NCBI RefSeq assembly: GCF_000974985.2
Contig: NZ_LAVA02000066.1
Coordinates: 1-44,628 of the forward strand
From: Streptomyces mangrovisoli
GTDB taxonomy: Bacteria > Actinomycetota > Actinomycetes > Streptomycetales > Streptomycetaceae
Direction of reading: 5' to 3'
DNA: 44,628 bases
Part shown: piece after piece, positions 8,381 to 15,080 of the stretch
How positions within the stretch are numbered: position 1 is the first letter of the stretch
Layout of the letters: each line of letters opens with the position of its first letter
Notes under the pieces: generated by a model
What the model saw: the letters and a program-made list of their open reading frames with translations, nothing else
The model's database searches: none
What the model was told of the DNA's origin: nothing
Made by a program: the position numbers and the translations under genes

Positions 8381-8423
8381 CTGATCGGTGCAGTACACTC
8401 ACAGCCTGTACTGCACCGATCAG
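8381..8423 (-). promoter_or_regulatory. Perfect 16-bp inverted repeat, probable operator
   Basis: CTGATCGGTGCAGTAC (8381-8396) is repeated exactly in inverted form at 8408-8423, with an 11-bp spacer. Each arm contains CAGTAC, part of the GTAC-centred palindromes at 4170 and 11128. It sits just upstream of the monooxygenase start at 8351 and after the TetR stop at 8496. No T-run follows, so an operator is more likely than a terminator, although an RNA hairpin is possible. Confidence 0.5.
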
Positions 8424-8495
8424 GTCAGTAAATGCTCCTAGAGATGCCGCTCCGGCGGAGCGGCATACGGAAGGGCTGGTTCTACGTGGCGGCGG

Positions 8496-9221
8496 CTACC
8501 GCTTGTCGGCCGCGTCGGGCAGCCACGGGTAGTCGTAGCCGCCGGTCGGGGGCGTCACGTCGCGGGGCTCCCCCGGCCAGGGCTCGATCCCGCGCAGGAA
8601 GATCGCCGTGACCCAGCGGGCGTGGGACTCCAGCAGGGCACGGTCGGGCCGGAACTCGGCGAACAGCACCGAATCGAGCTGCGGACCCGGCACGGCCATC
8701 CGCAGCAGGACCGTGGCGAACGTGCGGGGATCCGAGAGGCGGTAGCCGCGCCGATCCGCCGCGTCCTCCAGGGTCGAGGCGACGAGCCCGATGACGTCGA
8801 ACAGTCCGCCGGCCTCCGCGGCGGCGGCGAGGTCGGGATGGCGTGTGCTCTCCGAGACCATCACCCGCAGGAACGCACGGAACTCGTCGGAGGTCGTCGC
8901 CTCCAGCACGAGGAGCACGATCTCCCTGAGCCGCGTCTGCGGATCCTGCTCCCCACGCAGCCGCGACTCGTCCATCTCCACGGCGAGCGACTGGCCCGAG
9001 CGCTCGACCACCGCCTTGAAGAGAGCGAGCTTGTCCGAGTAGTGGGCGTAGACCGTCGTCTTGGAGACGCCCGCACGGGCCGCGATCGCGTCCATCGAGG
9101 TCTGGTCGAAGCCGTTCGCCAGGAACAACTGGACGGCGGCGTCGATCACTTGCTTGCGCTTGCCGCGGGCTCCGGGCCTGCGCCGCTCCCCCGCCTTGCT
9201 GTCCGTCGTAGGAGTACTCAT
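8496..9221 (-). CDS. TetR-family regulator (copy B)
   Basis: A 241-residue TetR protein. The HTH (KQVIDAAVQLFLANGFDQTS, then MDAIAARAGVSKTTVYAHYS) and ligand domain (LRVMVSESTRHPDLAAA, PQLDSVLFAEFRPDRALLES, FLRGIEPWPGE) are closely similar to the TetR at 5468-6202; the HTH differs at only a few positions. ATG GTG ATG codons at 9227, 9224 and 9221 all read in frame. The downstream ATG is used here because it best matches copy A, and no clear ribosome site decides. A GTAC-type site (9231-9245) lies right before the start, consistent with self-repression. It probably regulates the monooxygenase-SnoaL pair downstream and perhaps the divergent or neighbouring exported genes. Confidence 0.85.
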   Translation of the reverse strand: MSTPTTDSKAGERRRPGARGKRKQVIDAAVQLFLANGFDQTSMDAIAARAGVSKTTVYAHYSDKLALFKAVVERSGQSLAVEMDESRLRGEQDPQTRLREIVLLVLEATTSDEFRAFLRVMVSESTRHPDLAAAAEAGGLFDVIGLVASTLEDAADRRGYRLSDPRTFATVLLRMAVPGPQLDSVLFAEFRPDRALLESHARWVTAIFLRGIEPWPGEPRDVTPPTGGYDYPWLPDAADKR

Positions 9222-9230
9222 CACCATTGA

Positions 9231-9245
9231 ACTGTACCGTGCCGC
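9231..9245. promoter_or_regulatory. Degenerate GTAC-N-GTAC operator candidate
   Basis: ACTGTACCGTGCCGC keeps the left half (ACTGTAC) of the 15-bp palindrome at 4170-4184; its right half is degenerate. It lies 4-10 bp upstream of the start codons of TetR copy B. The position suggests autoregulation, but the site is weaker than the other two. Confidence 0.35.
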
Positions 9246-9268
9246 ACACCGTGCCGACGGGGCCGGAC

Positions 9269-11053
9269 TCAGCGGTAGACCCCGGGCTCGACGACTCCGG
9301 CGTAGTAGAGCAGATGGGCGTGGGTGTAGTCGCGGTGGCCCGTGATGGTGCGCACCCGGTCGGATCCGAGCTTGAGATCGGTGCCGAGGAACGGCTTGAA
9401 CTTCGGGTACTTGTTCAGATAGCTGCCCGACTGGGCGCGCACGAGGCCGATCAGCGTCTCGGCCACGATGCGTCCGCCCACGGGACCGAGGCTCTGCCCG
9501 TTGTTGACGGTCCTGGCCTCGGCCAGCACGTAGTACCACAGCGGGGTCTTCGTCGCGAACGGCGCGTAGACGCCGCCGATCTCCGCCAGGTCGGCCTTGG
9601 TCAGGCTGTCGACCTTCATCAGCTCGGCGAGGTCCTGGCCGGACGGGGTCGCCCAGGTCAGCTGGCGCAGCAGGTTGCGCTGCGCGAGGGAGACCGGGCT
9701 CTTCTCGGTGCCCGGCGCGATCGACGGGATCGGCAGCTTGAACAGGATGTTCGTCAGCTTGGTGTCGATCTTCCTGTTGTGCATGACCTGGCCGTCGCCG
9801 AAGTCGAAGTACGTCTGCCACCCGATGTAGCGGCGCTTCGCGGGATATCCGCCGAGCGTGTCGTCGCGGTCGTAGCTGGTGTTGTCGTCGTACTTCGACG
9901 CCGGTATCGACTTGTGGTCGAAGGTCAGCGCGTAGAACGGCTTCTTGTGCGGGTTGCTGCTCTCACCGGTGCCGCTCGTGAAGTTCACGCGGTACGACGA
10001 GTCGACCTGGCTGTGCCCGAACCGGTAGGCGCCGCTGCCGAACTCGATCGGCATGAAGGCGTTGCCCTTGGGCGGGTTGTAGTAGCGGTTGCCGTTCTCG
10101 AGGATGTCGTCGACGAGCGACTGGCCGACGAGCTGGGGCAGGTGCTCGTTCACGATCAGCCAGTGGTAGTGCCACAGCAGCACTTCCTTGGCCGCGAGAT
10201 AGCGCTCGTGGCCGCTGGACAGATCGGCGTCCTTGGCGGTGGGGATGTGGCTGAGGTCGAGGCTCTTCAGGTCGTCCAGCACCCGGTTGTAGGCCTTCAT
10301 GTACCCGACGACCAGGCCTTCGAGCATGAGCGTCTCGTTGTTGCGCGGGTCGGCCGTCACCGTCTTGTACGTGCCCTTGCCGTCGGCGACGTACGGCATG
10401 CTCTCGTACACGCCGCCGGTCCCGATCCTCAGCTTGGGCCCGACCGTGCCGCTCTTGTTGTCGACGTACAGATCGGGGGTGTGGCCGGGGCCGCCCCCGA
10501 AGAGGATGTCGAGGTCGAGGGCCGCGCTCCGCTCGTTCGGTGAGATCAGGGGATTGGCCGGCGCCCCGAGCACCGTGGTCCGGTCGAACGTGACGTCGTG
10601 GTCGATGAACTGGCCGAAGAACGTGGATCCCTGGGTCATCGTCGGGTTGTACGGGTTCGATCCGTACTGGTCCGACCTGGTCGGGGTGCCGTTGACCTTG
10701 TCGTCGAGCAGCAGCCGCTCCGGCCCCGCCGACAGGTCCTCCTTGGCGTCCATGATCCCGCCGATCCTGCCCACTTCCTCCAGGGCCTTGCGGACGGCGT
10801 CGTTCGGCTCCGCGAACGGCTTCGCACGCAGGCTCGGGAACATGATCCCGAAGTTCTTGGGGTTCTCCGGCGCCCCCTTGTGAGCGGCGGCGTTCCGGGC
10901 AGTCGACGAGGCCCCGTCCGTGGCCTCCTTCTTGTCCCCGTGCGCCGAACAGCCCGCGACGGCCATCGAGCCCGCGACCAGGCCCGCCCCTGTGACTCCC
11001 GTGATCAGAAGAGCACGTCGCGACGACCCGTCGCCTCGCTTCTCATCGCCCAC
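9269..11053 (-). CDS. Tat-exported lipoprotein haem peroxidase (animal peroxidase family)
   Basis: A 594-residue protein. The N-terminus has a twin-arginine motif (SSRRALLITG, R12-R13) and a lipobox AVAGC with Cys35, so it should be exported folded and lipid-anchored outside the membrane. The body matches the animal-type haem peroxidase/cyclooxygenase superfamily. The distal site is FFGQFIDHDVTFD (His about 152), with calcium-loop-like residues nearby. The proximal site is GAYRFGHSQVDSSYRVNF (His about 347). SDRVRTITGHRDYTHAHLL lies near the C-terminus. Animal-type peroxidases oxidise halides, phenols or lipids with H2O2. GTG at 11053 follows AAGGAGG at 8 nt. A GTAC palindrome (11128-11142) lies between this gene and the divergent propeller lipoprotein. 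The substrate is unknown. Confidence 0.88.
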   Translation of the reverse strand: MGDEKRGDGSSRRALLITGVTGAGLVAGSMAVAGCSAHGDKKEATDGASSTARNAAAHKGAPENPKNFGIMFPSLRAKPFAEPNDAVRKALEEVGRIGGIMDAKEDLSAGPERLLLDDKVNGTPTRSDQYGSNPYNPTMTQGSTFFGQFIDHDVTFDRTTVLGAPANPLISPNERSAALDLDILFGGGPGHTPDLYVDNKSGTVGPKLRIGTGGVYESMPYVADGKGTYKTVTADPRNNETLMLEGLVVGYMKAYNRVLDDLKSLDLSHIPTAKDADLSSGHERYLAAKEVLLWHYHWLIVNEHLPQLVGQSLVDDILENGNRYYNPPKGNAFMPIEFGSGAYRFGHSQVDSSYRVNFTSGTGESSNPHKKPFYALTFDHKSIPASKYDDNTSYDRDDTLGGYPAKRRYIGWQTYFDFGDGQVMHNRKIDTKLTNILFKLPIPSIAPGTEKSPVSLAQRNLLRQLTWATPSGQDLAELMKVDSLTKADLAEIGGVYAPFATKTPLWYYVLAEARTVNNGQSLGPVGGRIVAETLIGLVRAQSGSYLNKYPKFKPFLGTDLKLGSDRVRTITGHRDYTHAHLLYYAGVVEPGVYR

Positions 11054-11127
11054 TGCCAGATCCTCCTTGATCTCGCACTTTCACCGAGTCCGGTCAGCCG
11101 TCCGGGCTCCTTTTGTAACTGAACTAG

Positions 11128-11142
11128 ACGGTACAGTACCGC
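11128..11142. promoter_or_regulatory. TetR-type operator palindrome, divergent intergenic region
   Basis: CGGTACAGTACCG at 11129-11141 is a perfect 6-1-6 palindrome. Extended to ACGGTACAGTACCGC it matches the 4170-4184 site at 12 of 15 positions, including the whole GTACAGTAC core. It lies between the haem peroxidase and propeller lipoprotein genes, so one regulator could govern both and the monooxygenase gene at 4242. Confidence 0.6.
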
Positions 11143-11169
11143 TGGCTTCAGACCTCGTCTACCCTCTGC

Positions 11170-11198
11170 TTGACCGATGTTGACCTGACCCGTACAGT
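11170..11198 (+). promoter_or_regulatory. Predicted promoter of the first propeller lipoprotein gene
   Basis: TTGACC (11170-11175) and TACAGT (11193-11198) are separated by 17 bp, a good housekeeping-sigma spacing. The -10 box lies in CGTACAGTCC, which resembles a half operator. A GC-rich dyad, GGCCGGC...GGCCGG at about 11211-11232, lies in the leader just before the AAGGAG site. Confidence 0.5.
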
Positions 11199-11250
11199 CC
11201 ACGAAAAATTCGGCCGGCTCCACGGCCGGCCGGGCATGAAGGAGACATCA

Positions 11251-12171
11251 ATGACCGGCTCGAACAACGGAGTTCGCCTGTCCCGCAGGTCGGTCCTCGC
11301 CGGATCTGCGCTGATCGCCGCAGCACTCGCCGGCTGCGGTTCGAACTCCTCCAAGGACACGAGCTCCTCGAAGGCGAAGTCGACGACGGACCGGATCTAC
11401 TGGACCAACAGCGGCACCAAGGTGGGTGTGCCCAGCCGGAACGAAGCCGTCAACACCATCGGGGCCGCGAACCTGGACGGCTCCGAGGTGAACCAGAAGT
11501 TCATCACCGGTGCCAGCTTCCCGGTCGGCGTGGTGATCAACGGCGACTACATCTACTGGAGCAACGGCGACAAGAACACCATCGGGCGGGCCAAGCTCGA
11601 CGGCAGCGGCGCGAACCAGAAGTTCCTCTCCGGCCTCAACTCCCCCGCCGGACTCGCCAGCGACGGCCAGTACCTCTACTGGACCAACGGCAGCGGCAAC
11701 TCGATCGGGCGGGCGGGGCTCGACGGCAGCGCCCCGAACGACAAGTTCATCGCCGGCTGCAACTTCCCCAACCAGGTGGCGGTCGACGCCCAGTACGTCT
11801 ACTGGACCAACAACGGCAACAACACGATCGGGCGGGCGAAGCTCGACGGCAGCGCCGCGAACCAGAAGTTCATGTCCGGCGTGAACACCCCTGCCGGGCT
11901 CGCCGTCGACGACCAGTACCTCTACTGGACCAGTCGCAGCGGCGGCACCGTCGGCCGCGCGAAGCTCGACGGCAGCGCCCCGAACGCGAACTTCATCACC
12001 GGCGCCAAGACCCCGCCCGGGGTGACGGTCACCGGCTCGTACATCTACTGGACCAGCAGCGACGGCACCATCGGCCGGGCGAAGCTCGACGGCTCCGGCG
12101 CCGACCACAAGTTCATCTCCGGCGCCCAGGGTCCCGGCGCGCTGGTGGTGCGGAGCTCCGAACAGTCCTGA
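11251..12171 (+). CDS. Tat lipoprotein, six-repeat YWTN beta-propeller (copy 1)
   Basis: A 306-residue protein. It has a twin-arginine signal (LSRRSVLAG, R12-R13) and lipobox LAGC (Cys29), then six repeats of about 41 residues. Each repeat starts YWT/SN-like (RIYWTNS, YIYWSNGD, YLYWTNGS, YVYWTNNG, YLYWTSRS, YIYWTSSD) and continues (T)IGRAKLDGS...KFI/L/M-x-G...P-x-G-L-A. This is the LDL-receptor class B/YWTD-type six-bladed propeller pattern, which usually binds partners or ligands and is not by itself catalytic. ATG at 11251 follows AAGGAG by 6 nt. A further in-frame start upstream would place the signal peptide too far inside. A close paralogue is encoded at 12718, after a DoxX-like gene. 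The protein should sit on the outer face of the membrane. Confidence 0.85.
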   Translation: MTGSNNGVRLSRRSVLAGSALIAAALAGCGSNSSKDTSSSKAKSTTDRIYWTNSGTKVGVPSRNEAVNTIGAANLDGSEVNQKFITGASFPVGVVINGDYIYWSNGDKNTIGRAKLDGSGANQKFLSGLNSPAGLASDGQYLYWTNGSGNSIGRAGLDGSAPNDKFIAGCNFPNQVAVDAQYVYWTNNGNNTIGRAKLDGSAANQKFMSGVNTPAGLAVDDQYLYWTSRSGGTVGRAKLDGSAPNANFITGAKTPPGVTVTGSYIYWTSSDGTIGRAKLDGSGADHKFISGAQGPGALVVRSSEQS

Positions 12172-12196
12172 TCACAGTCCCGATCGGAGTTCTCCC

Positions 12197-12706
12197 GTGT
12201 CGCTTCCTCGCGTCCTGTCTCCGTCCGGCCCTCTCCTCCGCCTCGCCGTCGTGTGCCGGCCATGGGGCACACATGCCGTGCGCATCACGCTCGGCGTGGT
12301 CTACATCTGGTTCGGGGCTCTCAAACTGTCCGGCCACACGCCCGTCGCCGATCTGGTGCGCGAGGCGGTCCCGTTCCCCACTCCCGACTGGTTCGTGCCT
12401 GCTCTGGGCGCCATGGAGATCGCCCTGGGCCTGTGGTTCCTCACGGGCAGGGCGCTCCTGTACGCCGCGCCGGTGTTCACCCTCCACATGGCCGGGACGT
12501 TCGGCGTCCTGCTGTTCGTGCCCGGCCAGGCATTCGTCGACCACCAGCTGTGGGAGCTGACCATGACCGGCGAGTTCGTGGTGAAGAACCTCGTACTGCT
12601 CACCGCCGGGCTGCTGGTCTGCCTCGCCACCGTCCCTACGTCCCCGTCGTTCGCCTCCCGGGTTCCGGACCCCGCGCAGCGACTGCCCGAAAGCGTGCAA
12701 CCGTGA
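12197..12706 (+). CDS. DoxX-like integral membrane protein
   Basis: A 169-residue protein with four predicted membrane segments: about VRITLGVVYIWFGALKLSG, WFVPALGAMEIALGLWFLTG, LLYAAPVFTLHMAGTFGVLL and FVVKNLVLLTAGLLVCLATV. The FGALKLSG turn after helix 1 and four-helix layout resemble DoxX/DUF417 proteins, which are linked to redox or quinone functions, though few are characterised. GTG at 12197 has a weak GGAG 7 nt upstream. The stop TGA (12704-12706) overlaps the ribosome site of the second propeller gene, and the first lies 25 bp upstream, so all three are probably one operon. It may be a membrane partner for the lipoproteins; this is inference. Confidence 0.7.
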   Translation: MSLPRVLSPSGPLLRLAVVCRPWGTHAVRITLGVVYIWFGALKLSGHTPVADLVREAVPFPTPDWFVPALGAMEIALGLWFLTGRALLYAAPVFTLHMAGTFGVLLFVPGQAFVDHQLWELTMTGEFVVKNLVLLTAGLLVCLATVPTSPSFASRVPDPAQRLPESVQP

Positions 12707-12717
12707 AGGAGACAGAT

Positions 12718-13719
12718 GTGACCGGCTCGCGCAATGGTGTTCCCACCCCATCCCTCAGTCGCAGGTCCGCGCTGTTCGCGGGCGCGTCCGTGCTGCTGGC
12801 CCTGCCTCTGGCGGCGTGCGGCTCCGACGACGGCAAGAGCGACAAGGGCGGCCAGGGCGACAAGGCCGCCTCCTCCGCCGCGCCGAGTGCTGCCGCGACG
12901 CCTCCGCACACGGCGACACACGTCTACTGGGCCAACAACGGCATCCACAAGAACGCCGCGCTCAAGGCGACGGCTCACACGATCGGTGCGGCGAAGCTCG
13001 ACGGCAGCGGTGCGAGCCAGAGCCTGCTCTCCGGCATCGACTACCCCAACGGCCTGCTGGCCTACGGCGACTACCTCTACTGGACCGACACCTTCGCCAA
13101 CGCGATCGGCCGGGCGAAGGTCGACGGCAGCGAGATGAACAAGAAGTTCATCACGGCCGGCGCCGCGTTCCCCGTCGGCATCGCGACGGACGGGACGTAC
13201 CTGTACTGGGCCAACAACGGCACCTTCACGATCTCACGGGCGAAGCTCGACGGGACCGGCGTGCAGAAGAAGTTCATCACCACCGGCAAGGACGTGAAGG
13301 GCACCCCGAACGGCCTTGCGCTGAAAGGCGGTTACGTCTACTGGACCACGGTCTCCAACACGGTCGCCCGGGCCAGGACCGACGGCAGCGAAGTGAACAC
13401 CGACTTCGTCACCGACACCGGCGTCCAGAGCGACAAGGTGCTCTCCCCGATCCCGGTCGGACTCGCCGTCGACGACCACTACATCTACTGGGCCAACCAG
13501 GCGGACGAGACGATCGGCCGGGCGAAGGTCGACGGCACCGGCGCGGACAAGAAGTTCATCACCGGCGTCAGCTTCCCCGGTGGCGTCGCCGTGGACGAGC
13601 AGTACATCTACTGGTCCAACAACAACGACGCCATCGGCCGGGCGGACCTGGACGGAGGCAACCCGAACCAGAAGTTCATCACGGGCGCCCACGCCCCGGC
13701 GGGACTGGCCATCTGGTGA
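12718..13719 (+). CDS. Tat lipoprotein, six-repeat YWTN beta-propeller (copy 2)
   Basis: A 333-residue paralogue of the protein at 11251. The Tat motif is LSRRSALFAG (R15-R16), the lipobox LAAC (Cys34), and a Gly/Lys/Ala-rich linker runs to about residue 63. Six YWTN-type repeats follow (HVYWANNG, YLYWTDTF, YLYWANNG, YVYWTTVS, YIYWANQA, YIYWSNNN), each followed by IGRAK(L/V)DG-like and KKFIT segments. Both paralogues carry the same longer loop in the first repeat ending in TIGAA(N/K)LDG, so they arose by gene duplication. GTG at 12718 has AAGGAG 6 nt upstream, in the same GAAGGAGACA context as copy 1. The third and fourth blades are longer, so ligand specificity has probably diverged. Confidence 0.85.
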   Translation: MTGSRNGVPTPSLSRRSALFAGASVLLALPLAACGSDDGKSDKGGQGDKAASSAAPSAAATPPHTATHVYWANNGIHKNAALKATAHTIGAAKLDGSGASQSLLSGIDYPNGLLAYGDYLYWTDTFANAIGRAKVDGSEMNKKFITAGAAFPVGIATDGTYLYWANNGTFTISRAKLDGTGVQKKFITTGKDVKGTPNGLALKGGYVYWTTVSNTVARARTDGSEVNTDFVTDTGVQSDKVLSPIPVGLAVDDHYIYWANQADETIGRAKVDGTGADKKFITGVSFPGGVAVDEQYIYWSNNNDAIGRADLDGGNPNQKFITGAHAPAGLAIW

Positions 13720-13781
13720 TCTCCGGTCGGCACGGATCCGGGGAAAGCCGCCCCCGAACGAGATGGGAAGGACTACCGATC

Positions 13782-14351
13782 ATGAGAACTCGCCGCCTGC
13801 CGGGGCCCGTGTGCATCGCCGCGGCGGTCGCGCTCGCCACCGCCGCCTGCAGCGGTCAGGCCACCGGCACGGCGTCATCCGGCAGCACGGCGTCTTCAGG
13901 CAGCACGGCATCCGCCGCTGCCACGGCGTCCGCGGAGCCGAGCGCCACGGATTCCCCGACCGCCGCCGCGAAGCCCGTCCCCACCGTGCTCACGGTGGGG
14001 ACGGTCACCCTCACGAGCGGCGGCAAGAAGTCGGTGCTGGTGAACGACAAGGGGCGGGCGGTGTACCTGCTCACCGGTGACACCACGGGCAAACCCCGGT
14101 GCGTGAAGGACGGGTGCACCAGCTTCTGGGCGCCCGTGACCAGCTCCACCGCCACCCCGAAGACCGGCTCCGGCGTCACGGGCAAGGTCGCCGTGTGGCA
14201 TCACGACGGCATCGACCAGCAGACCATCGACGGTCACCCGCTCTACACGTTCGGCGGCGACAAGTCCGATGGCACGGCCCGCGGTCACGGCCTGTCCAGT
14301 TTCGGTGGCACCTGGAAGGCGGTGACGGCCTCCGGCGAAGCCGTGAAGTAG
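13782..14351 (+). CDS. Lipoprotein with PF03640-type secreted repeats
   Basis: A 189-residue protein. The signal peptide ends in TAAC (Cys23, lipobox), followed by a Ser/Thr/Ala-rich linker to about residue 65. The domain contains VLVNDKGRAVYLLTGDTTGK, CVKDGCTSFWAPVTS (two cysteines), then IDGHPLYTFGGDKSDGTARG and SFGGTWKAV. The LYxFxGDxxxG and C-x-G-x-C-xxxWPP-like elements are characteristic of the secreted repeat family PF03640 (SCO0930-like), often next to redox membrane proteins and of unknown biochemistry. ATG at 13782 has a GGGAAGG site upstream. It is the last gene of the exported group, and a strong terminator follows 15 bp after the stop. Confidence 0.85.
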   Translation: MRTRRLPGPVCIAAAVALATAACSGQATGTASSGSTASSGSTASAAATASAEPSATDSPTAAAKPVPTVLTVGTVTLTSGGKKSVLVNDKGRAVYLLTGDTTGKPRCVKDGCTSFWAPVTSSTATPKTGSGVTGKVAVWHHDGIDQQTIDGHPLYTFGGDKSDGTARGHGLSSFGGTWKAVTASGEAVK

Positions 14352-14365
14352 CCCGGCCGACATGA

Positions 14366-14403
14366 GGAGAGCGGACGCCCGACCGGCGTCCGCTCTCCTT
14401 TTT
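14366..14403 (+). terminator. Rho-independent terminator
   Basis: A perfect 14-bp stem, GGAGAGCGGACGCC (14366-14379) with its complement at 14385-14398, encloses a 5-nt loop and is followed by five T. It ends the rightward lipoprotein operon and separates it from the convergent SnoaL gene at 14416. Confidence 0.9.
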
Positions 14404-14415
14404 CCTGGTCTCCGA

Positions 14416-15057
14416 CTACTCGAAGGTGTCGTAGGGCTCCGGAGGTACGGGGATCAGGCGCGGCGCGCGCTGGGCGTCGTACACGGTGGAGTCCGCGGCG
14501 GGCTCGTCGGGCGCCGCCCAGCCGGTGGGCATCGGCGGCTCCGGCGGGGCCTCGCCGGCGACGACGCTCTTGTCGTAGTCGGCGGCGAACGTCTGATGGA
14601 CCGCCAGGTGCCAGATGCGCCAGCCGTGCTCGGTCCTGATGAAGTCGACCGCGTACTTGCACCAGTACCAGAAGGCGATGCGCGGGGACCCGTCGACCCA
14701 GAAGAACCTGTGGGCCTCGTGACCCGGTGAGTTCCACACCGCCTTGGCCGTGCGCGCGTCCTTGGCGACTTCGATCACCGGGGTCGTCAGGGTGTGGTCG
14801 ACGAGTTCGCCGCGCAGGTCACGCGGGGTGAGTTCCTCTCCGAAGGCGACGCCGAAGCAGCGGCGTGCCGCGTCCTTGCCGTACCAGCGGCCGAACGGCA
14901 TGTCGATGACGATGTCGTCGCGGTCGGCGAAGAGTTCGACGATGCGGTCGTTCATGTACGCCGAGTGCAGGTACTCGTACTTGCTCATGACGTTCTGGAC
15001 CTCGACCACCGCCTCCAGGCGCTCGATGCGCAGGGCCAGGTCCTCGGTGTGCTCCAT
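14416..15057 (-). CDS. SnoaL-like (NTF2-fold) protein, ring-hydroxylating-dioxygenase-beta type
   Basis: A 213-residue protein. The N-terminal helix LRIERLEAVVEVQNVMSKYE is followed by MNDRIVELFADRDDIVIDMP, FGRWYGKDAARRCF, and FWYWCKYAVDFIRTEHGWRI with WHLAVHQTF. This is the SnoaL_4 type of NTF2-like fold. Relatives include small dehydratases, hydrolases and binding proteins of aromatic pathways. ATG at 15057 has an AAAGGAG/GGGAG region upstream. It lies 23 bp after the monooxygenase gene at 15081-16265 on the same strand and should be co-transcribed. The C-terminal 40 residues are Pro/Ala/Glu-rich and probably flexible. Fold assignment is good; chemistry unknown. Confidence 0.75.
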   Translation of the reverse strand: MEHTEDLALRIERLEAVVEVQNVMSKYEYLHSAYMNDRIVELFADRDDIVIDMPFGRWYGKDAARRCFGVAFGEELTPRDLRGELVDHTLTTPVIEVAKDARTAKAVWNSPGHEAHRFFWVDGSPRIAFWYWCKYAVDFIRTEHGWRIWHLAVHQTFAADYDKSVVAGEAPPEPPMPTGWAAPDEPAADSTVYDAQRAPRLIPVPPEPYDTFE

Positions 15058-15080
15058 GTGCCGCTCCCGCTCCTTTCGGG

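Noticed and set aside
8381..8423. Inverted repeat read as a terminator for the TetR gene
   Set aside because: No T-run follows, the spacer is 11 nt, and the arms share the operator core. A terminator role is not excluded but is less likely.
12253..12717. Extension of the second propeller lipoprotein into the DoxX-like gene
   Set aside because: The extension is an Arg-rich shadow of the DoxX frame. The Tat signal and AAGGAG site place the start at 12718.
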